The notes: generated from the letters alone by a model not told the origin. Positions 17,002-25,397 are shown, numbered from the stretch's first letter. The stretch: DNA of 64,000 bases from Exiguobacterium sp. RIT594 (GCF_003339585.1 NZ_QPKF01000003.1:62001-126000); one strand, 5' to 3'. A program made the numbers and translations.

Positions 17002-17593
17002 AACGCTTTGATTTAACACGGCGATACACAATGTATCCGATGATTCCGACGACGATAATACCAAGAATCCACCATAACTCCTGCTCGAGTCCTTTCAACA
17101 TCGACTCTGCCCGTTCTACCCCAAACTTTTCTCCTAACCACACGTAAAAGAAAGATACCGGGAACAAACCGATGCTTGAGGCCAATACATATCGTTTGAA
17201 AGACAAATTAAACAAACCACACGGAATGGAAACAACAGAACGAACGACCGGGAAGAAGCGGCCAAACAAGGCTGACCAGGAACCATATTTCGATACGATT
17301 CGTTCACCTTGAACGATTTCCCGTTCCTTAATCATTAGCCATTTTCCGTAACGAACCAAAATCGGACGTCCGGCGTAACGACCGAGAAAATAAAATAATG
17401 TCGCACCCATCAGACTGCCGAGAAAACCGATCAAGACGGCTGCCGTCCAACTAATCGTTCCGTTTGATACATAAAGACCGAGTACCGGCAATCCGACTTC
17501 AGCCGGGATTAATTCCGTCCCGAGTCCAAGAATCATAATTCCTAAAAACAGCCAGAGATTCGACTCTCCGGCTGAGAACAACCATTCTAACAT
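17000..17593 (-). CDS. DedA family membrane protein
   Basis: A 197-residue DedA/VTT-domain integral membrane protein; bacterial members act as undecaprenyl-phosphate or phosphatidylethanolamine flippases and affect envelope and proton-motive-force homeostasis. The conserved core is visible: GLGTELIPAEVGLPVLG, GATLFYFLGRYAGR and the signature ALFGRFFPVVRSVVSIPCGL. It has four to six hydrophobic segments and a basic C-terminus. GAGGAG lies 8-9 bases upstream of the ATG. The 73-residue membrane protein gene ends 17 bp upstream, so the two are likely one unit. The substrate is not known for this branch. Confidence 0.88.
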   Translation of the reverse strand: MLEWLFSAGESNLWLFLGIMILGLGTELIPAEVGLPVLGLYVSNGTISWTAAVLIGFLGSLMGATLFYFLGRYAGRPILVRYGKWLMIKEREIVQGERIVSKYGSWSALFGRFFPVVRSVVSIPCGLFNLSFKRYVLASSIGLFPVSFFYVWLGEKFGVERAESMLKGLEQELWWILGIIVVGIIGYIVYRRVKSKR

Positions 17594-17610
17594 CCAACCA
17601 CTCCTCTAAA

Positions 17611-17832
17611 TCAGCCTCGTGCAGGACGAAGAAGATAATAAATGATGACGACGAGCGTCGTCCAGACTCCTGTAAAGATCCCGATGATTCCGACGATAAA
17701 GAAGCCAAGTGCCATCATTGATCCCGTGCGTTTGTAATCACGCCACATCGTCCGTAATCCTTTGATGTTAAACCAAAGAAACACGACGAAAAGTAGGGCA
17801 AACACTAATCCTGTAATGAGTATCGCTGACAT
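17611..17832 (-). CDS. Small two-helix membrane protein, unknown (73 aa)
   Basis: I do not recognise this protein. It has two hydrophobic helices (about 4-24 and 40-68) joined by a basic loop (RTMWRDYKRTG) that should face the cytoplasm, so both ends are probably outside. AGGTG sits 8-9 bases before the ATG. It is first in a two-gene unit with dedA, 17 bp apart, so it may assist or be co-regulated with the DedA protein. Confidence 0.7.
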   Translation of the reverse strand: MSAILITGLVFALLFVVFLWFNIKGLRTMWRDYKRTGSMMALGFFIVGIIGIFTGVWTTLVVIIYYLLRPARG

Positions 17833-17931
17833 GTCTTCACCTCTCTCTTATTAGTTCATATGCCCATTATAACGTGTTTTCACACGTCTTTCATCCGTCT
17901 GAGGTCGGATGAACTTGTTTTAGTCCATAAA

Positions 17932-17974
17932 AATACATCCTACTGTCCATAAGTCATGGCCAGTAGGATGTATT
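17932..17974 (-). terminator. Terminator after asnA
   Basis: AATACATCCTACTG (17932-17945) pairs perfectly with CAGTAGGATGTATT (17961-17974) around a 15-base loop; T-rich sequence follows on the minus strand. A smaller hairpin TCATCCG/CGGATGA is at 17891-17912. Confidence 0.75.
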
Positions 17975-18004
17975 AAATCAGATCTATTAGTACATCACTC
18001 GTTC

Positions 18005-18979
18005 TTACAGCAGGTGCACACCTTGTTCACGGTACGACGCGCGTGTTTCTTCCGACCAGACCGATGCTTGAACTTCACCGATATGACGTTTCTTCAAGAG
18101 GAACATCGCCATCCGGGATTGTCCGATACCTCCGCCGATTGTCAGCGGCAGTTTCTCTGCCAATACACCTTGGTGGAACGGGAAATCAAGTTTCGTGTGT
18201 TCGCCTGTCGTTTCGATCTGCGCCAGCAATGTTTCGCGGTCGACCCGGATACCCATCGACGACAGTTCGAATGCTCCGATTTCCGGATGGTGAACTAAAA
18301 TATCACCGTTGAGCGTCCAGTCATCATAATCAGCTGCTCGACCGTCATGTTTTTCTCCGGATGCCAATGCGCCACCAATCTGCATCAAGAAGACAGCACC
18401 ATACTCTTTCGTCACTTCCGTCTCTCGCTCTTTTGTCGAAAGTGTAGGGTATGCATCTTCAAGTTCTTGTGTCGTCATGAAATGGATCGTCTCCGGTAAA
18501 ATCGCTTCAATCGCGAGTTTCTCTTCGACTTCACGTTCCACTTGGCGAATCGACTCGTAAATCGCACGAACCGTCGTTTGCAAGTAGTCAATCGTCCGAT
18601 CTTCTTTTGTAATGACACGTTCCCAGTCCCACTGGTCGACGTGAATCGAATGGGTTTCGTCCAGTACTTCATCACGACGGATGGCATGCATCAGCGTGTA
18701 CAAGCCTTCTCCTTTTGAGAATCCGTATGTGTGGAGTGCCTGGCGTTTCCACTTCGCAAGAGATTGAACGATCTCGAGTTCTGCCTGATGGTCAATTGCA
18801 TCAAAGCGGATGACACGTTCGATTCCGTTCAGGTGATCGTTGACTCCAAGTGTGCTTTCGACGAATAACGGCGCTTCGACGCGTGTTAATCCGAGTTGTG
18901 CCGAGAATTGCTCCTCAAAGCGTTTTTTTACAAGTGTGATGGCTTCCTGTGTCTGTTTCATAGATACGAGTGTTGTCAT
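18005..18979 (-). CDS. asnA: Aspartate-ammonia ligase (asparagine synthetase A)
   Basis: Makes asparagine from aspartate, ammonia and ATP. A longer frame from 19084 runs into the T-box leader, so ATG at 18979 (GGAGGAAG 7 bases upstream) is the start, giving 324 residues, close to the 327-330 of AsnA. The class II aminoacyl-synthetase-like fold motifs are present: ETQSIHVDQWDWERVI-like block (HSIHVDQWDWERVI), DDWTLNGDILV, ELSSMGIRVD and the C-terminal GGGIGQSRMAMFLL. Expression is controlled by the asparagine T-box just upstream. Confidence 0.95.
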   Translation of the reverse strand: MTTLVSMKQTQEAITLVKKRFEEQFSAQLGLTRVEAPLFVESTLGVNDHLNGIERVIRFDAIDHQAELEIVQSLAKWKRQALHTYGFSKGEGLYTLMHAIRRDEVLDETHSIHVDQWDWERVITKEDRTIDYLQTTVRAIYESIRQVEREVEEKLAIEAILPETIHFMTTQELEDAYPTLSTKERETEVTKEYGAVFLMQIGGALASGEKHDGRAADYDDWTLNGDILVHHPEIGAFELSSMGIRVDRETLLAQIETTGEHTKLDFPFHQGVLAEKLPLTIGGGIGQSRMAMFLLKKRHIGEVQASVWSEETRASYREQGVHLL

Positions 18980-19019
18980 GGTATTCTTCCTCCTCAATTG
19001 TGTGTTTGAAAAAGAAGCC

Positions 19020-19311
19020 ATAAAAAAGAGCCCTTCTCTCCCAAGAATATGGGACGAAAGACTCGGTTCCGCGGTACCACCCATGTTAACAGCTCAGCTG
19101 TTCACTCAAAAGACTGATGATCAATTATCATCTCAATCTTCGGCCATATGATAACGGACAGGCAACTCCGGCTACGCCTACTGACTTCAGTGTTCGGGTA
19201 GCGACTCCGGGATGTTCTTCGCAACTTGTTTCCGACTGGGCTCTCACCGCCCCCAGCTCGCTAATCCGGTTTTACAAGATGTTACTCTTCCCTTCAACGT
19301 CGTTGTTACAA
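19020..19311 (-). promoter_or_regulatory. T-box riboswitch, asparagine specifier, controlling asnA
   Basis: The minus-strand leader has the diagnostic T-box sequence TGGTACCGCGG (19079-19069), followed by a terminator stem that ends in GGGCTC and a T run (about 19022-19067). Upstream is Stem I with the AGTA bend (GGGAAGAGTAA) and the GGTGAGAGCCC apical element. In the specifier loop GAAGAACATCCC the triplet AAC (19216-19214) is an Asn codon, agreeing with the downstream gene. Uncharged tRNA-Asn would stabilise the antiterminator and allow asnA transcription. A possible promoter -10 TACGAT lies just before the leader. Confidence 0.93.
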
Positions 19312-19412
19312 TTGAATTGAGAACATCGTACACCATCCGGCAAGCATTTGAAAAGCCCTTTTTTCAAAAAAAAATAAAATAATCTGACTAATCAGACTGG
19401 TTGCGTCATATA

Positions 19413-19438
19413 AAAACGTTCCCGCCGAAGCGAGAACG
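19413..19438 (-). terminator. Terminator after the sugar permease genes
   Basis: On the minus strand CGTTCTCGC-TTCG-GCGGGAACG (one G-T pair) is followed by five T. The UUCG tetraloop makes it a strong intrinsic terminator. Confidence 0.88.
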
Positions 19439-19448
19439 CGCTTACAAT

Positions 19449-20336
19449 TCATTTGATTGAACCACTCGTAATTCCTTGAATAATTTGTTTTTGCATCGCA
19501 AAGAAGAAGAGTAACAACGGAATAATTCCGAGGATCAGTCCCGGCAGTGCCAAATCCCACTGCTTCGTATACTGACCGAAGAAATAAAACGTCGCGAGCG
19601 GAATCGTCCGTAGTTCGACGTCACGTAACATCAGGGACGGCAACAAGAAGTCATTCCAAATCCACAGTGTGTTTAAGATAACGATCGTCACCGTAATCGG
19701 TTTGAGCAACGGGAAGACGATCCGCCAAAAGACCCCCCACTGCGAACAACCATCAATGATGGCTGCCTCTTCAATCTCTTCCGGAATCGATTTCATGAAT
19801 CCGTGATACAAGAAAATCGACAAACCGGAACCAAAGCCGAGATACATCAAAATCAGACCCCAATAACTGTTTTGTAGACCGAGATCACCCGACAGCTTCG
19901 ATAACGGAATCATAATCGATTGGAACGGAATGATCATCGCGGCGACAAACAAGAAAAAGATAATCGTCGATAAGCGGCTTTTCGTTCGAACGAGTTTCCA
20001 AGCGGCCATCGAACAAAAAATGACAATGATCGCATTCGCACCAACGGTAATGATGACAGAATTCAGAAACACTTTTCCGAAGTTCATCGCTTCCCAGGCA
20101 TCGGTATAGTTCGAGGTGATCCATTCTTTCGGAAGTCCCGATGTATTCGTAAAGATATCTCCCTGCGTTTTAAACGAGTTCGAAACGACATAATAAAATG
20201 GAATCATATACAGTAAACCCATTAACAACGCGGCAATTTCGACAGTTCCGAGACGCACGGAATAACGGCCACGTTTTTTCGGTGCCGGTTGTTCCGGCTT
20301 CAGTTCCGGTTTCGGTAAAGGTTGCGCGGTACTCAT
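19449..20336 (-). CDS. Sugar ABC transporter permease (MalG/UgpE type)
   Basis: A 295-residue inner-membrane permease of carbohydrate uptake ABC transporters with six predicted helices after a proline/lysine-rich cytoplasmic N-terminus (residues 1-25). The coupling-helix EAA loop is clear: EEIEEAAIIDGCSQWGVFWR. It ends with the family-typical QKQIIQGITSGSIK. It overlaps the other permease gene by 4 bp and is the last gene before a UUCG terminator. As in most family 1 sugar importers of Bacillales, no ATPase gene is beside it; a shared MsmX-like ATPase elsewhere is likely. Confidence 0.92.
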   Translation of the reverse strand: MSTAQPLPKPELKPEQPAPKKRGRYSVRLGTVEIAALLMGLLYMIPFYYVVSNSFKTQGDIFTNTSGLPKEWITSNYTDAWEAMNFGKVFLNSVIITVGANAIIVIFCSMAAWKLVRTKSRLSTIIFFLFVAAMIIPFQSIMIPLSKLSGDLGLQNSYWGLILMYLGFGSGLSIFLYHGFMKSIPEEIEEAAIIDGCSQWGVFWRIVFPLLKPITVTIVILNTLWIWNDFLLPSLMLRDVELRTIPLATFYFFGQYTKQWDLALPGLILGIIPLLLFFFAMQKQIIQGITSGSIK

Positions 20337-21223
20337 GCTTCCACCTCCCGTTTTTTCGTCAAGTAGACTTGGGTGACGGTAATCGCAGCAACGACAACAA
20401 AGAAGATGATTGCTTTGGCAGAACCAAGACCCAAGTTATTGTTTGTAAACGATTCTTTATAGATGTTCAGCGCAAGCATTTCTGTCGATTTGAACGGACC
20501 ACCATTTGTCAGTGATAAGTTCGTATCGAATAATTTAAAGGACCAGGAAATCGTCAGGAACAGACAAATCGTGACGGATGGCATAATCAGCGGAATCGTA
20601 ATATTCCGCAACGTGGATAATCGATTGGCTCCATCAATTTTTGCTGCTTCAATCAGTTCCTGCGGGACATTTTGCAGGGCAGCGATATAGATGACCATGA
20701 TATATCCCCCGCCTTGCCAGATCGAGACGATGACAATGCCCCAAAAACCGGTTCGGGCGTCACCGAGCCAAGGAAGTTCGAATAAACTCCAACCTGTCAA
20801 TTCGCCAATCGAGGCAAATCCTTTAACGTAAATAAACTGCCAGACGAATCCAAGAATCAATCCACCAATTAAGTTCGGCATGAAGAAAATCGTCCGTAAG
20901 AAGTTTCGTGTCCGAATATTTTGTGTGAGTAAAAACGCTAAGATAAACCCAACTAAGTTCGTTAAAATCACGGCCACGACGGTATATTTTGTCGTCAGCC
21001 AAAAGGACTGCTGAAACTGTTCGTCCACTGTAAAGAGGCGGACATAGTTATCAAATCCAATCCAATTTAATTCACCGGTAATTCCGTTCCAATCCGTGAA
21101 TGAATACATGACACCATTAAAAAAAGGTACGAGAACAATCACTGCGAACACCAAAAAGACGGGTCCGACAAACATCCAAAATTCAAGTCCGCGCTTTACT
21201 TTTTTCTTATTGCTTACTGCCAT
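20333..21223 (-). CDS. Sugar ABC transporter permease (MalF/UgpA type)
   Basis: A 296-residue permease with six hydrophobic helices and the EAA loop QELIEAAKIDGANRLSTLRN. It pairs with the MalG-type permease that follows (4-bp ATGA overlap) to form the membrane channel for the binding protein at 14015-15301. GGAGGG lies 8 bases before the ATG. The promoter region has a weak cre-like site and the 17-bp motif also found before the binding-protein gene. The transported sugar cannot be predicted; no glycosidase is nearby. Confidence 0.92.
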   Translation of the reverse strand: MAVSNKKKVKRGLEFWMFVGPVFLVFAVIVLVPFFNGVMYSFTDWNGITGELNWIGFDNYVRLFTVDEQFQQSFWLTTKYTVVAVILTNLVGFILAFLLTQNIRTRNFLRTIFFMPNLIGGLILGFVWQFIYVKGFASIGELTGWSLFELPWLGDARTGFWGIVIVSIWQGGGYIMVIYIAALQNVPQELIEAAKIDGANRLSTLRNITIPLIMPSVTICLFLTISWSFKLFDTNLSLTNGGPFKSTEMLALNIYKESFTNNNLGLGSAKAIIFFVVVAAITVTQVYLTKKREVEA

Positions 21224-21268
21224 TGCTCATCCCTCCTCTATCCCTAGACTACGCAACTTTCCATAAAA

Positions 21269-21282
21269 TGAAAACGCAACCA
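21269..21282. promoter_or_regulatory. Weak cre-like site before the permease operon
   Basis: TGAAAACGCAACCA matches the cre consensus TGWAANCGNTNWCA with two mismatches. Its position about 50 bases before the permease ATG and its resemblance to the better site at 15356-15369 support it. Confidence 0.45.
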
Positions 21283-21294
21283 TTTGACACGTTG

Positions 21295-21311
21295 GGTGGA
21301 ATATATTGAAC
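21295..21311 (-). promoter_or_regulatory. 17-bp motif shared with the binding-protein promoter (copy 2)
   Basis: GGTGGAATATATTGAAC differs from the copy at 15397-15413 in one base. Here it lies between TGACACG (21285-21291) and CGTGTCA (21322-21328), a perfect 7-bp inverted repeat. It probably serves the minus-strand permease operon. Confidence 0.5.
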
Positions 21312-21317
21312 GATTAT

Positions 21318-21347
21318 TTGGCGTGTCAGTTTCAGATACGCTACTAT
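21318..21347 (+). promoter_or_regulatory. Probable sigma-A promoter of fhs
   Basis: A -35 TTGGCG (21318-21323) and a -10 TACTAT (21342-21347) are 18 bases apart, about 44 bases before the fhs start. The -35 overlaps the right arm of the inverted repeat around the permease motif, so regulation of the two divergent units may interact. Confidence 0.45.
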
Positions 21348-21390
21348 TAAGGAAATATAGAGAAATTCATCTTGAGAGGAAGATTACGCC

Positions 21391-23070
21391 ATGGAAAAAA
21401 CGATTCGTTCTGATTTAGAAATTGCCCAACAAACCATTCTGCGCCCCATCTCCGAAATTGCTGAACATATCGGCTTATCCGATGCGGATTATGATACGTA
21501 CGGAAAATATAAAGCGAAGTTGACGGACGGATTAGTTAAACGATTGGCGACGAAGACAGATGGAAAACTGATTCTCGTCACGGCAATCAATCCGACGGCT
21601 GCCGGCGAAGGGAAATCGACAGTGACGGTCGGACTTGGTCAAGCATTGCATCGCCTCAATCATAAGACGATGATCTGTTTACGCGAACCATCGCTTGGAC
21701 CAACGATGGGGCTGAAAGGCGGAGCGTGCGGTGGTGGTTACAGCCAAGTTTTGCCGATGGAAGAGATTAATCTTCATTTTACGGGTGATATGCACGCCAT
21801 CACGTCAGCTCACAATACAATCAGTGCTCTGCTCGATAATCATCTTCATCAAGGGAATGACTTAGGAATTGATCCGCGTCGGGTCACGTGGAAACGTGTC
21901 CTCGATCTCAATGACCGGGCCTTGCGACAAATTACGATTGGACTCGGTGGACCGGCCCATGGCGTTCCGCGTCAAGATGGGTTTGATATCACGGTCGCTT
22001 CGGAAATCATGGCCGTTCTCTGCCTCGCCGATTCCATCACCGATTTAGAAGAACGGATCAGCCGGATTGTCGTCGCCTATTCGTACGATCAACAACCGGT
22101 TACAGTTCAGGATATCGAAGCTGCCGGTGCTGCGACATTACTCTTAAAAGAAGCCTTCCGCCCAAATCTTGTCCAGACGGTCGAAGGCACACCGGCTCTA
22201 ATCCATGGTGGTCCGTTCGCAAATATTGCCCACGGTTGTAACTCGCTGATTGCGACACGTACTGCCTTGAAGCTGAGTGATTATGTCGTCACGGAAGCCG
22301 GATTCGGAGCAGATCTCGGAGCTGAAAAATTCTTTAACATTAAATCCAGGATCGGCAATCTGCATCCGGATGCGGTTGTCGTCGTTGCGACTGTCCGTGC
22401 GTTGAAAATGCATGGCGGGGTTGCAAAGGATCAATTGGCGGAAGAAAATTTATCCGCTTTGGTCGAAGGACTGGCTTTACTCGAGAAGCACGTTGAAACA
22501 ATGGATTTGTTCGGCGTGCCGGCCGTTGTCGCCTTGAATCGTTTCGCAAGCGATACCGATACGGAACGCGAGACGGTGCTCGAATGGTGCCGCGAACGCA
22601 AGATCCGCGTCGCTGAAAGCGAAGTCTTCAGCCAAGGGGGCGCCGGTGGAGAAGCACTGGCGGAGCAGGTCTTTGAGGCTTTGGAGGAAGAGAGTCAGTT
22701 TACTCCGCTTTATCCGGCCGAACTGCCGCTGACACAAAAAATCGAACGGATTGCCAAACGAGTGTATGGTGCAGCAGATGTGCATTTCGAAGAAAAGGCA
22801 TTACGTGAGCTTGAGCGTTGCACCGAACAAGGACTCGGCCATCTGCCGATCTGTATGGCAAAAACACCTTTCTCATTGACGGATGATCCAAGCAAGTACG
22901 GACGGGTCGAAGGATTTACGATTACTGTCCGTGAAATCAAACCATCCGTCGGTGCGGGGTTCATCGTCGCCTTGACCGGGAATGTATTAACGATGCCGGG
23001 TTTACCAAAAACACCAGCTGCCAATAAGATGGGAATTTCTGAAGACGGAACAATTTACGGACTTTCTTAA
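21391..23070 (+). CDS. fhs: Formate-tetrahydrofolate ligase
   Basis: Joins formate to tetrahydrofolate with ATP, giving 10-formyl-THF for purine and fMet-tRNA synthesis. It has 559 residues, the standard length. The P-loop TAAGEGKST is at residues 69-77. Other family blocks are [25 protein letters not shown] (two overlapping motifs, quoted in part: [15 protein letters not shown]), [18 protein letters not shown] and the C-terminal [17 protein letters not shown]. The start has GAGAGGAAG about 9 bases upstream. The hydrolase gene follows within 20 bp and is probably cotranscribed. Confidence 0.96.
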   Translation: MEKTIRSDLEIAQQTILRPISEIAEHIGLSDADYDTYGKYKAKLTDGLVKRLATKTDGKLILVTAINPTAAGEGKSTVTVGLGQALHRLNHKTMICLREPSLGPTMGLKGGACGGGYSQVLPMEEINLHFTGDMHAITSAHNTISALLDNHLHQGNDLGIDPRRVTWKRVLDLNDRALRQITIGLGGPAHGVPRQDGFDITVASEIMAVLCLADSITDLEERISRIVVAYSYDQQPVTVQDIEAAGAATLLLKEAFRPNLVQTVEGTPALIHGGPFANIAHGCNSLIATRTALKLSDYVVTEAGFGADLGAEKFFNIKSRIGNLHPDAVVVVATVRALKMHGGVAKDQLAEENLSALVEGLALLEKHVETMDLFGVPAVVALNRFASDTDTERETVLEWCRERKIRVAESEVFSQGGAGGEALAEQVFEALEEESQFTPLYPAELPLTQKIERIAKRVYGAADVHFEEKALRELERCTEQGLGHLPICMAKTPFSLTDDPSKYGRVEGFTITVREIKPSVGAGFIVALTGNVLTMPGLPKTPAANKMGISEDGTIYGLS

Positions 23071-23089
23071 TCAGGGAAGGATGATAGAT

Positions 23090-24052
23090 GTGACAATCGA
23101 CCATACACACTGGATTGCATCAGACGGCTACACGACAACGATGCATCTGTTAGAAGCTAATGCTCCGAAAGGGGTCGTCATTGTTTTTCACGGAATGATG
23201 GAGCACGGTGCGCGCTACCAAGAGTTTGCCGAGTTCCTTTATGCCCACCACTACCATACGATCATTCCGGATGTACGTTGTTTTGGCGCACGTGCACAAC
23301 AACTGGATTCTCTTGGGCATTTGGAGCCAAATCATGGTTTTGCGCAATTGATGCAGGATGCTGAAGAACTGGTTTACGATATCAAAGAGCGTTATCCCGA
23401 TTTACCGATTTTCGTGTTTGGTCACAGTTTCGGTTCACTCATTTCAAGACGCCTTGGCCAAACACTCGGTCACGAGTTGGCAGGAGTCATTGCAAGCGGT
23501 CCTCCGACGGACAATGGTTTACTCGGCACCGTCAGTCAAAAAATTGTCGGACGACTGATCGAACAAACTTCTTCTCACCATCCGGCAGAAGGACTCAGTA
23601 AGCTCATTTTCGGACGGTATAACTTACGTTTCTTCCCGGCACTCTCTTCGAATGCCTGGTTATCCTCCGATCCTCAATCGGTCTTACGTTATGATGAAGA
23701 TCCGCTATCGGGGCAAACCGTCACACTCGGCTTTTTTAACGAATTACTGTCGGCAACCAAATCCGTCAACTCATTGGCTTATCTGTATCAACATCCGCGT
23801 CATTTACCGTTACTGCTGATAGCCGGGGAAGATGACCCGGTCGCCTTCGACGGCAAAGGAATCCATGCCCTGTTTGATGCCTATAACCGGGTTCGTGTCG
23901 AAGGGGTGCAACTCACGGTCTACCGTGGATTGCGGCATGAATTATTCCACGAGTTTGAGCGAATCCGTGTTTTTGCGGATATCGCAGGTTGGCTGAACAA
24001 GCAGATCGGCTCACATCCGCTTTCTTCACTGCGGAAACAAGGACATCAATAA
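23090..24052 (+). CDS. Alpha/beta hydrolase, monoacylglycerol-lipase-like
   Basis: A serine hydrolase of the lysophospholipase/monoacylglycerol lipase group, 320 residues, probably cytoplasmic. The oxyanion motif VFHGMMEHGARY, nucleophile elbow GHSFGS, acid AGEDDPV and catalytic His in GLRHELFHE are intact. The apparent ATG at 23081 directly abuts the ribosome-binding site AGGGAAGG, so GTG at 23090 (9-base spacing) is the better start; the ATG version would add three residues. It follows fhs by about 20 bp and ends at a strong terminator. The substrate is unknown. Confidence 0.87.
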   Translation: MTIDHTHWIASDGYTTTMHLLEANAPKGVVIVFHGMMEHGARYQEFAEFLYAHHYHTIIPDVRCFGARAQQLDSLGHLEPNHGFAQLMQDAEELVYDIKERYPDLPIFVFGHSFGSLISRRLGQTLGHELAGVIASGPPTDNGLLGTVSQKIVGRLIEQTSSHHPAEGLSKLIFGRYNLRFFPALSSNAWLSSDPQSVLRYDEDPLSGQTVTLGFFNELLSATKSVNSLAYLYQHPRHLPLLLIAGEDDPVAFDGKGIHALFDAYNRVRVEGVQLTVYRGLRHELFHEFERIRVFADIAGWLNKQIGSHPLSSLRKQGHQ

Positions 24053-24055
24053 TGA

Positions 24056-24097
24056 ACAAAAGCGAGGTGCGCTCAATTGAGGGCACCTCGCTTTTGT
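24056..24097. terminator. Bidirectional terminator after the lipase-like gene
   Basis: ACAAAAGCGAGGTGC pairs perfectly with GCACCTCGCTTTTGT (15 bp) around a 12-base loop, between two convergent units. Confidence 0.88.
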
Positions 24098-24098
24098 A

Positions 24099-24518
24099 TT
24101 AGTGAATCCAGTTCAATGATAAGATCATCGCTTCAATTTCTTCCAATTCCAGTGACTCGCGATCTGCAGAATACGTTAATAGAACAAGTCGTTCCCCGTC
24201 TGAATATGCATAAATCCGGATGAAGACCTCTTCTTCTTTCCCGTCTACAGCAAGAAGTGCTTCTTTGGAAGAATTCCGACGTGCTTCAAGTGGTCCAGTC
24301 AGTTCAATACCAAACTCTTCCACCAATAAGTTGATTTCCTGTTCTGCCGCTTCAAAAGGTGTCAGTTCTTCTGTATCCGACTCGTAGATGGATAACTGTA
24401 ACGTCCCCATCGCATTTTCTTCCGTCGAATAAAAACTAACAAATGTTTCTTCTTCTTGATATTCAAACGTTTTTGGATATTGCAGTGTAATCCAATTATC
24501 GACCGTGTACTGTTTCAT
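24099..24518 (-). CDS. Conserved hypothetical protein, DcrB-like (139 aa)
   Basis: A small acidic soluble protein without signal peptide or membrane segment. The pattern, opening strands (WITLQYPKTFEYQ), a middle SFYSTEE..GTLQLSIYES, a long amphipathic helix (PFEAAEQEINLLVEEFG) and ending (ESLELEEIEAMILSLNW), resembles the DcrB/PsbP-like fold (DUF1795/DUF3805 group), often found with secretion or immunity modules. The similarity is by eye. It overlaps the upstream Imm11-like gene by 4 bp, so the two are coupled. I do not assign a function. Confidence 0.65.
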   Translation of the reverse strand: MKQYTVDNWITLQYPKTFEYQEEETFVSFYSTEENAMGTLQLSIYESDTEELTPFEAAEQEINLLVEEFGIELTGPLEARRNSSKEALLAVDGKEEEVFIRIYAYSDGERLVLLTYSADRESLELEEIEAMILSLNWIH

Positions 24519-25060
24519 ATAATTTCCTCCATTCGATTTATCTCGTCAAAATGTATGCCTGTCACGGCTAGTTGCTGGAAACACCGTGCTAGCGTATCCG
24601 AGAGGAAAATACGTTCCGTACGTTCATCCCGCAAGATGTGGTGGGGACCAAGCGATGTACTGACGATTCGCTCCGTCATGAAGTAGACTTGTTTTTTCCG
24701 AAGAGTGCGGAAAATCTCCGTCTTATGTAGATGTTCCACCCGTCTTACCGCTAGAATATTGATGAGATAGTAATTGATGAGTCCCGTTCGTGTCTTCAGC
24801 TGGACACGGAGACATTGGACGGAAAACGGTGTCAGCCGCTCCAATATCTGTTTCATCCGTTCAGATACTAATGGGATCTTCAATTCGTTCGGAAGCACGT
24901 CCGGTAGCATATCTGCATCCTGTTCGATTGAAAAGGCAAGTAAGCTTGCGTTAAGAAACCACTCTCCTGTCGTGAAGCGATAACGATCGATTTGATGGTG
25001 ACATGTCGCCATCCATCCTTTTCCCATCAGCTGTTCGCTCCAAACTCGAACTTTGTTCAC
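24515..25060 (-). CDS. Imm11-like (DUF1629-type) protein (181 aa)
   Basis: A soluble 181-residue protein. The order of blocks, VSERMKQILERL in the middle, then GLINYYLINILAVRRVEHL, EIFR, and a C-terminal IFLSDTLARCFQQLAVTGIHF, is the layout of the Imm11/DUF1629 immunity-type family, where the final block reads roughly VSEKLKEALEEAGLTGI. This is pattern recognition, not a search result. Immunity genes usually follow a polymorphic toxin; none is present here. It shares a 4-bp overlap with the DcrB-like gene. It may be a stand-alone resistance gene or a housekeeping relative of the family. Confidence 0.6.
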   Translation of the reverse strand: MNKVRVWSEQLMGKGWMATCHHQIDRYRFTTGEWFLNASLLAFSIEQDADMLPDVLPNELKIPLVSERMKQILERLTPFSVQCLRVQLKTRTGLINYYLINILAVRRVEHLHKTEIFRTLRKKQVYFMTERIVSTSLGPHHILRDERTERIFLSDTLARCFQQLAVTGIHFDEINRMEEII

Positions 25061-25232
25061 CAGTCATTCGCTCCTCTTTCCATCTTCAGCCACTCACTCT
25101 CGTTACAGGAAGCTTATGTAAACGATTTAGCTCTTATTATTGTACACATAAAATCGAAAGAATTACCTTTTTTCATAAAAGTTATGGAAATAAACGCTTT
25201 GCTATGCTACTATATTTCATGTAGTCACTTTT

Positions 25233-25306
25233 GCGGGTGTAGTTTAGTGGTAAAACCTCAGCCTTCCAAGCTGATGATGAGAGTTCGATTCTCTTCACCC
25301 GCTCCA
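25233..25306 (+). tRNA. tRNA-Gly (anticodon TCC), CCA encoded
   Basis: A full cloverleaf: acceptor GCGGGTG/CACCCGC, D arm around GTTTAGTGGTAAAAC, anticodon stem TCAGC/GCTGA with loop CTTCCAA (anticodon TCC at 25265-25267), T arm with GTTCGATTC, and CCA at 25304-25306 in the genome. It decodes GGA/GGG. It stands alone and is followed by a 15-bp tandem repeat and a terminator. Confidence 0.96.
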
Positions 25307-25318
25307 ATTTATGACATA

Positions 25319-25348
25319 ACATAGGTCAACGACACATAGGTCAACGAC
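25319..25348 (+). repeat. Perfect tandem 15-bp duplication downstream of tRNA-Gly
   Basis: ACATAGGTCAACGAC occurs twice head to tail (25319-25333 and 25334-25348) between the tRNA and its terminator. Confidence 0.85.
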
Positions 25349-25367
25349 TTTTATGCCCTCGAGGGCG

Positions 25368-25397
25368 GACGGCTTGCAATTTGCAAGCCGTCTTTTT
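25368..25397 (+). terminator. Terminator after tRNA-Gly
   Basis: GACGGCTTGCAA and its complement form a 12-bp palindrome (25368-25392) followed by five T. Confidence 0.9.

Noticed and set aside
18979-19084. Longer asnA start at 19084
   Set aside because: The extra codons lie in the T-box antiterminator/terminator region upstream of the ribosome-binding site.
19306-19560. Minus-strand frame upstream of the asnA T-box
   Set aside because: Spans the UUCG terminator and the T-box promoter; partly shadow of the permease gene.
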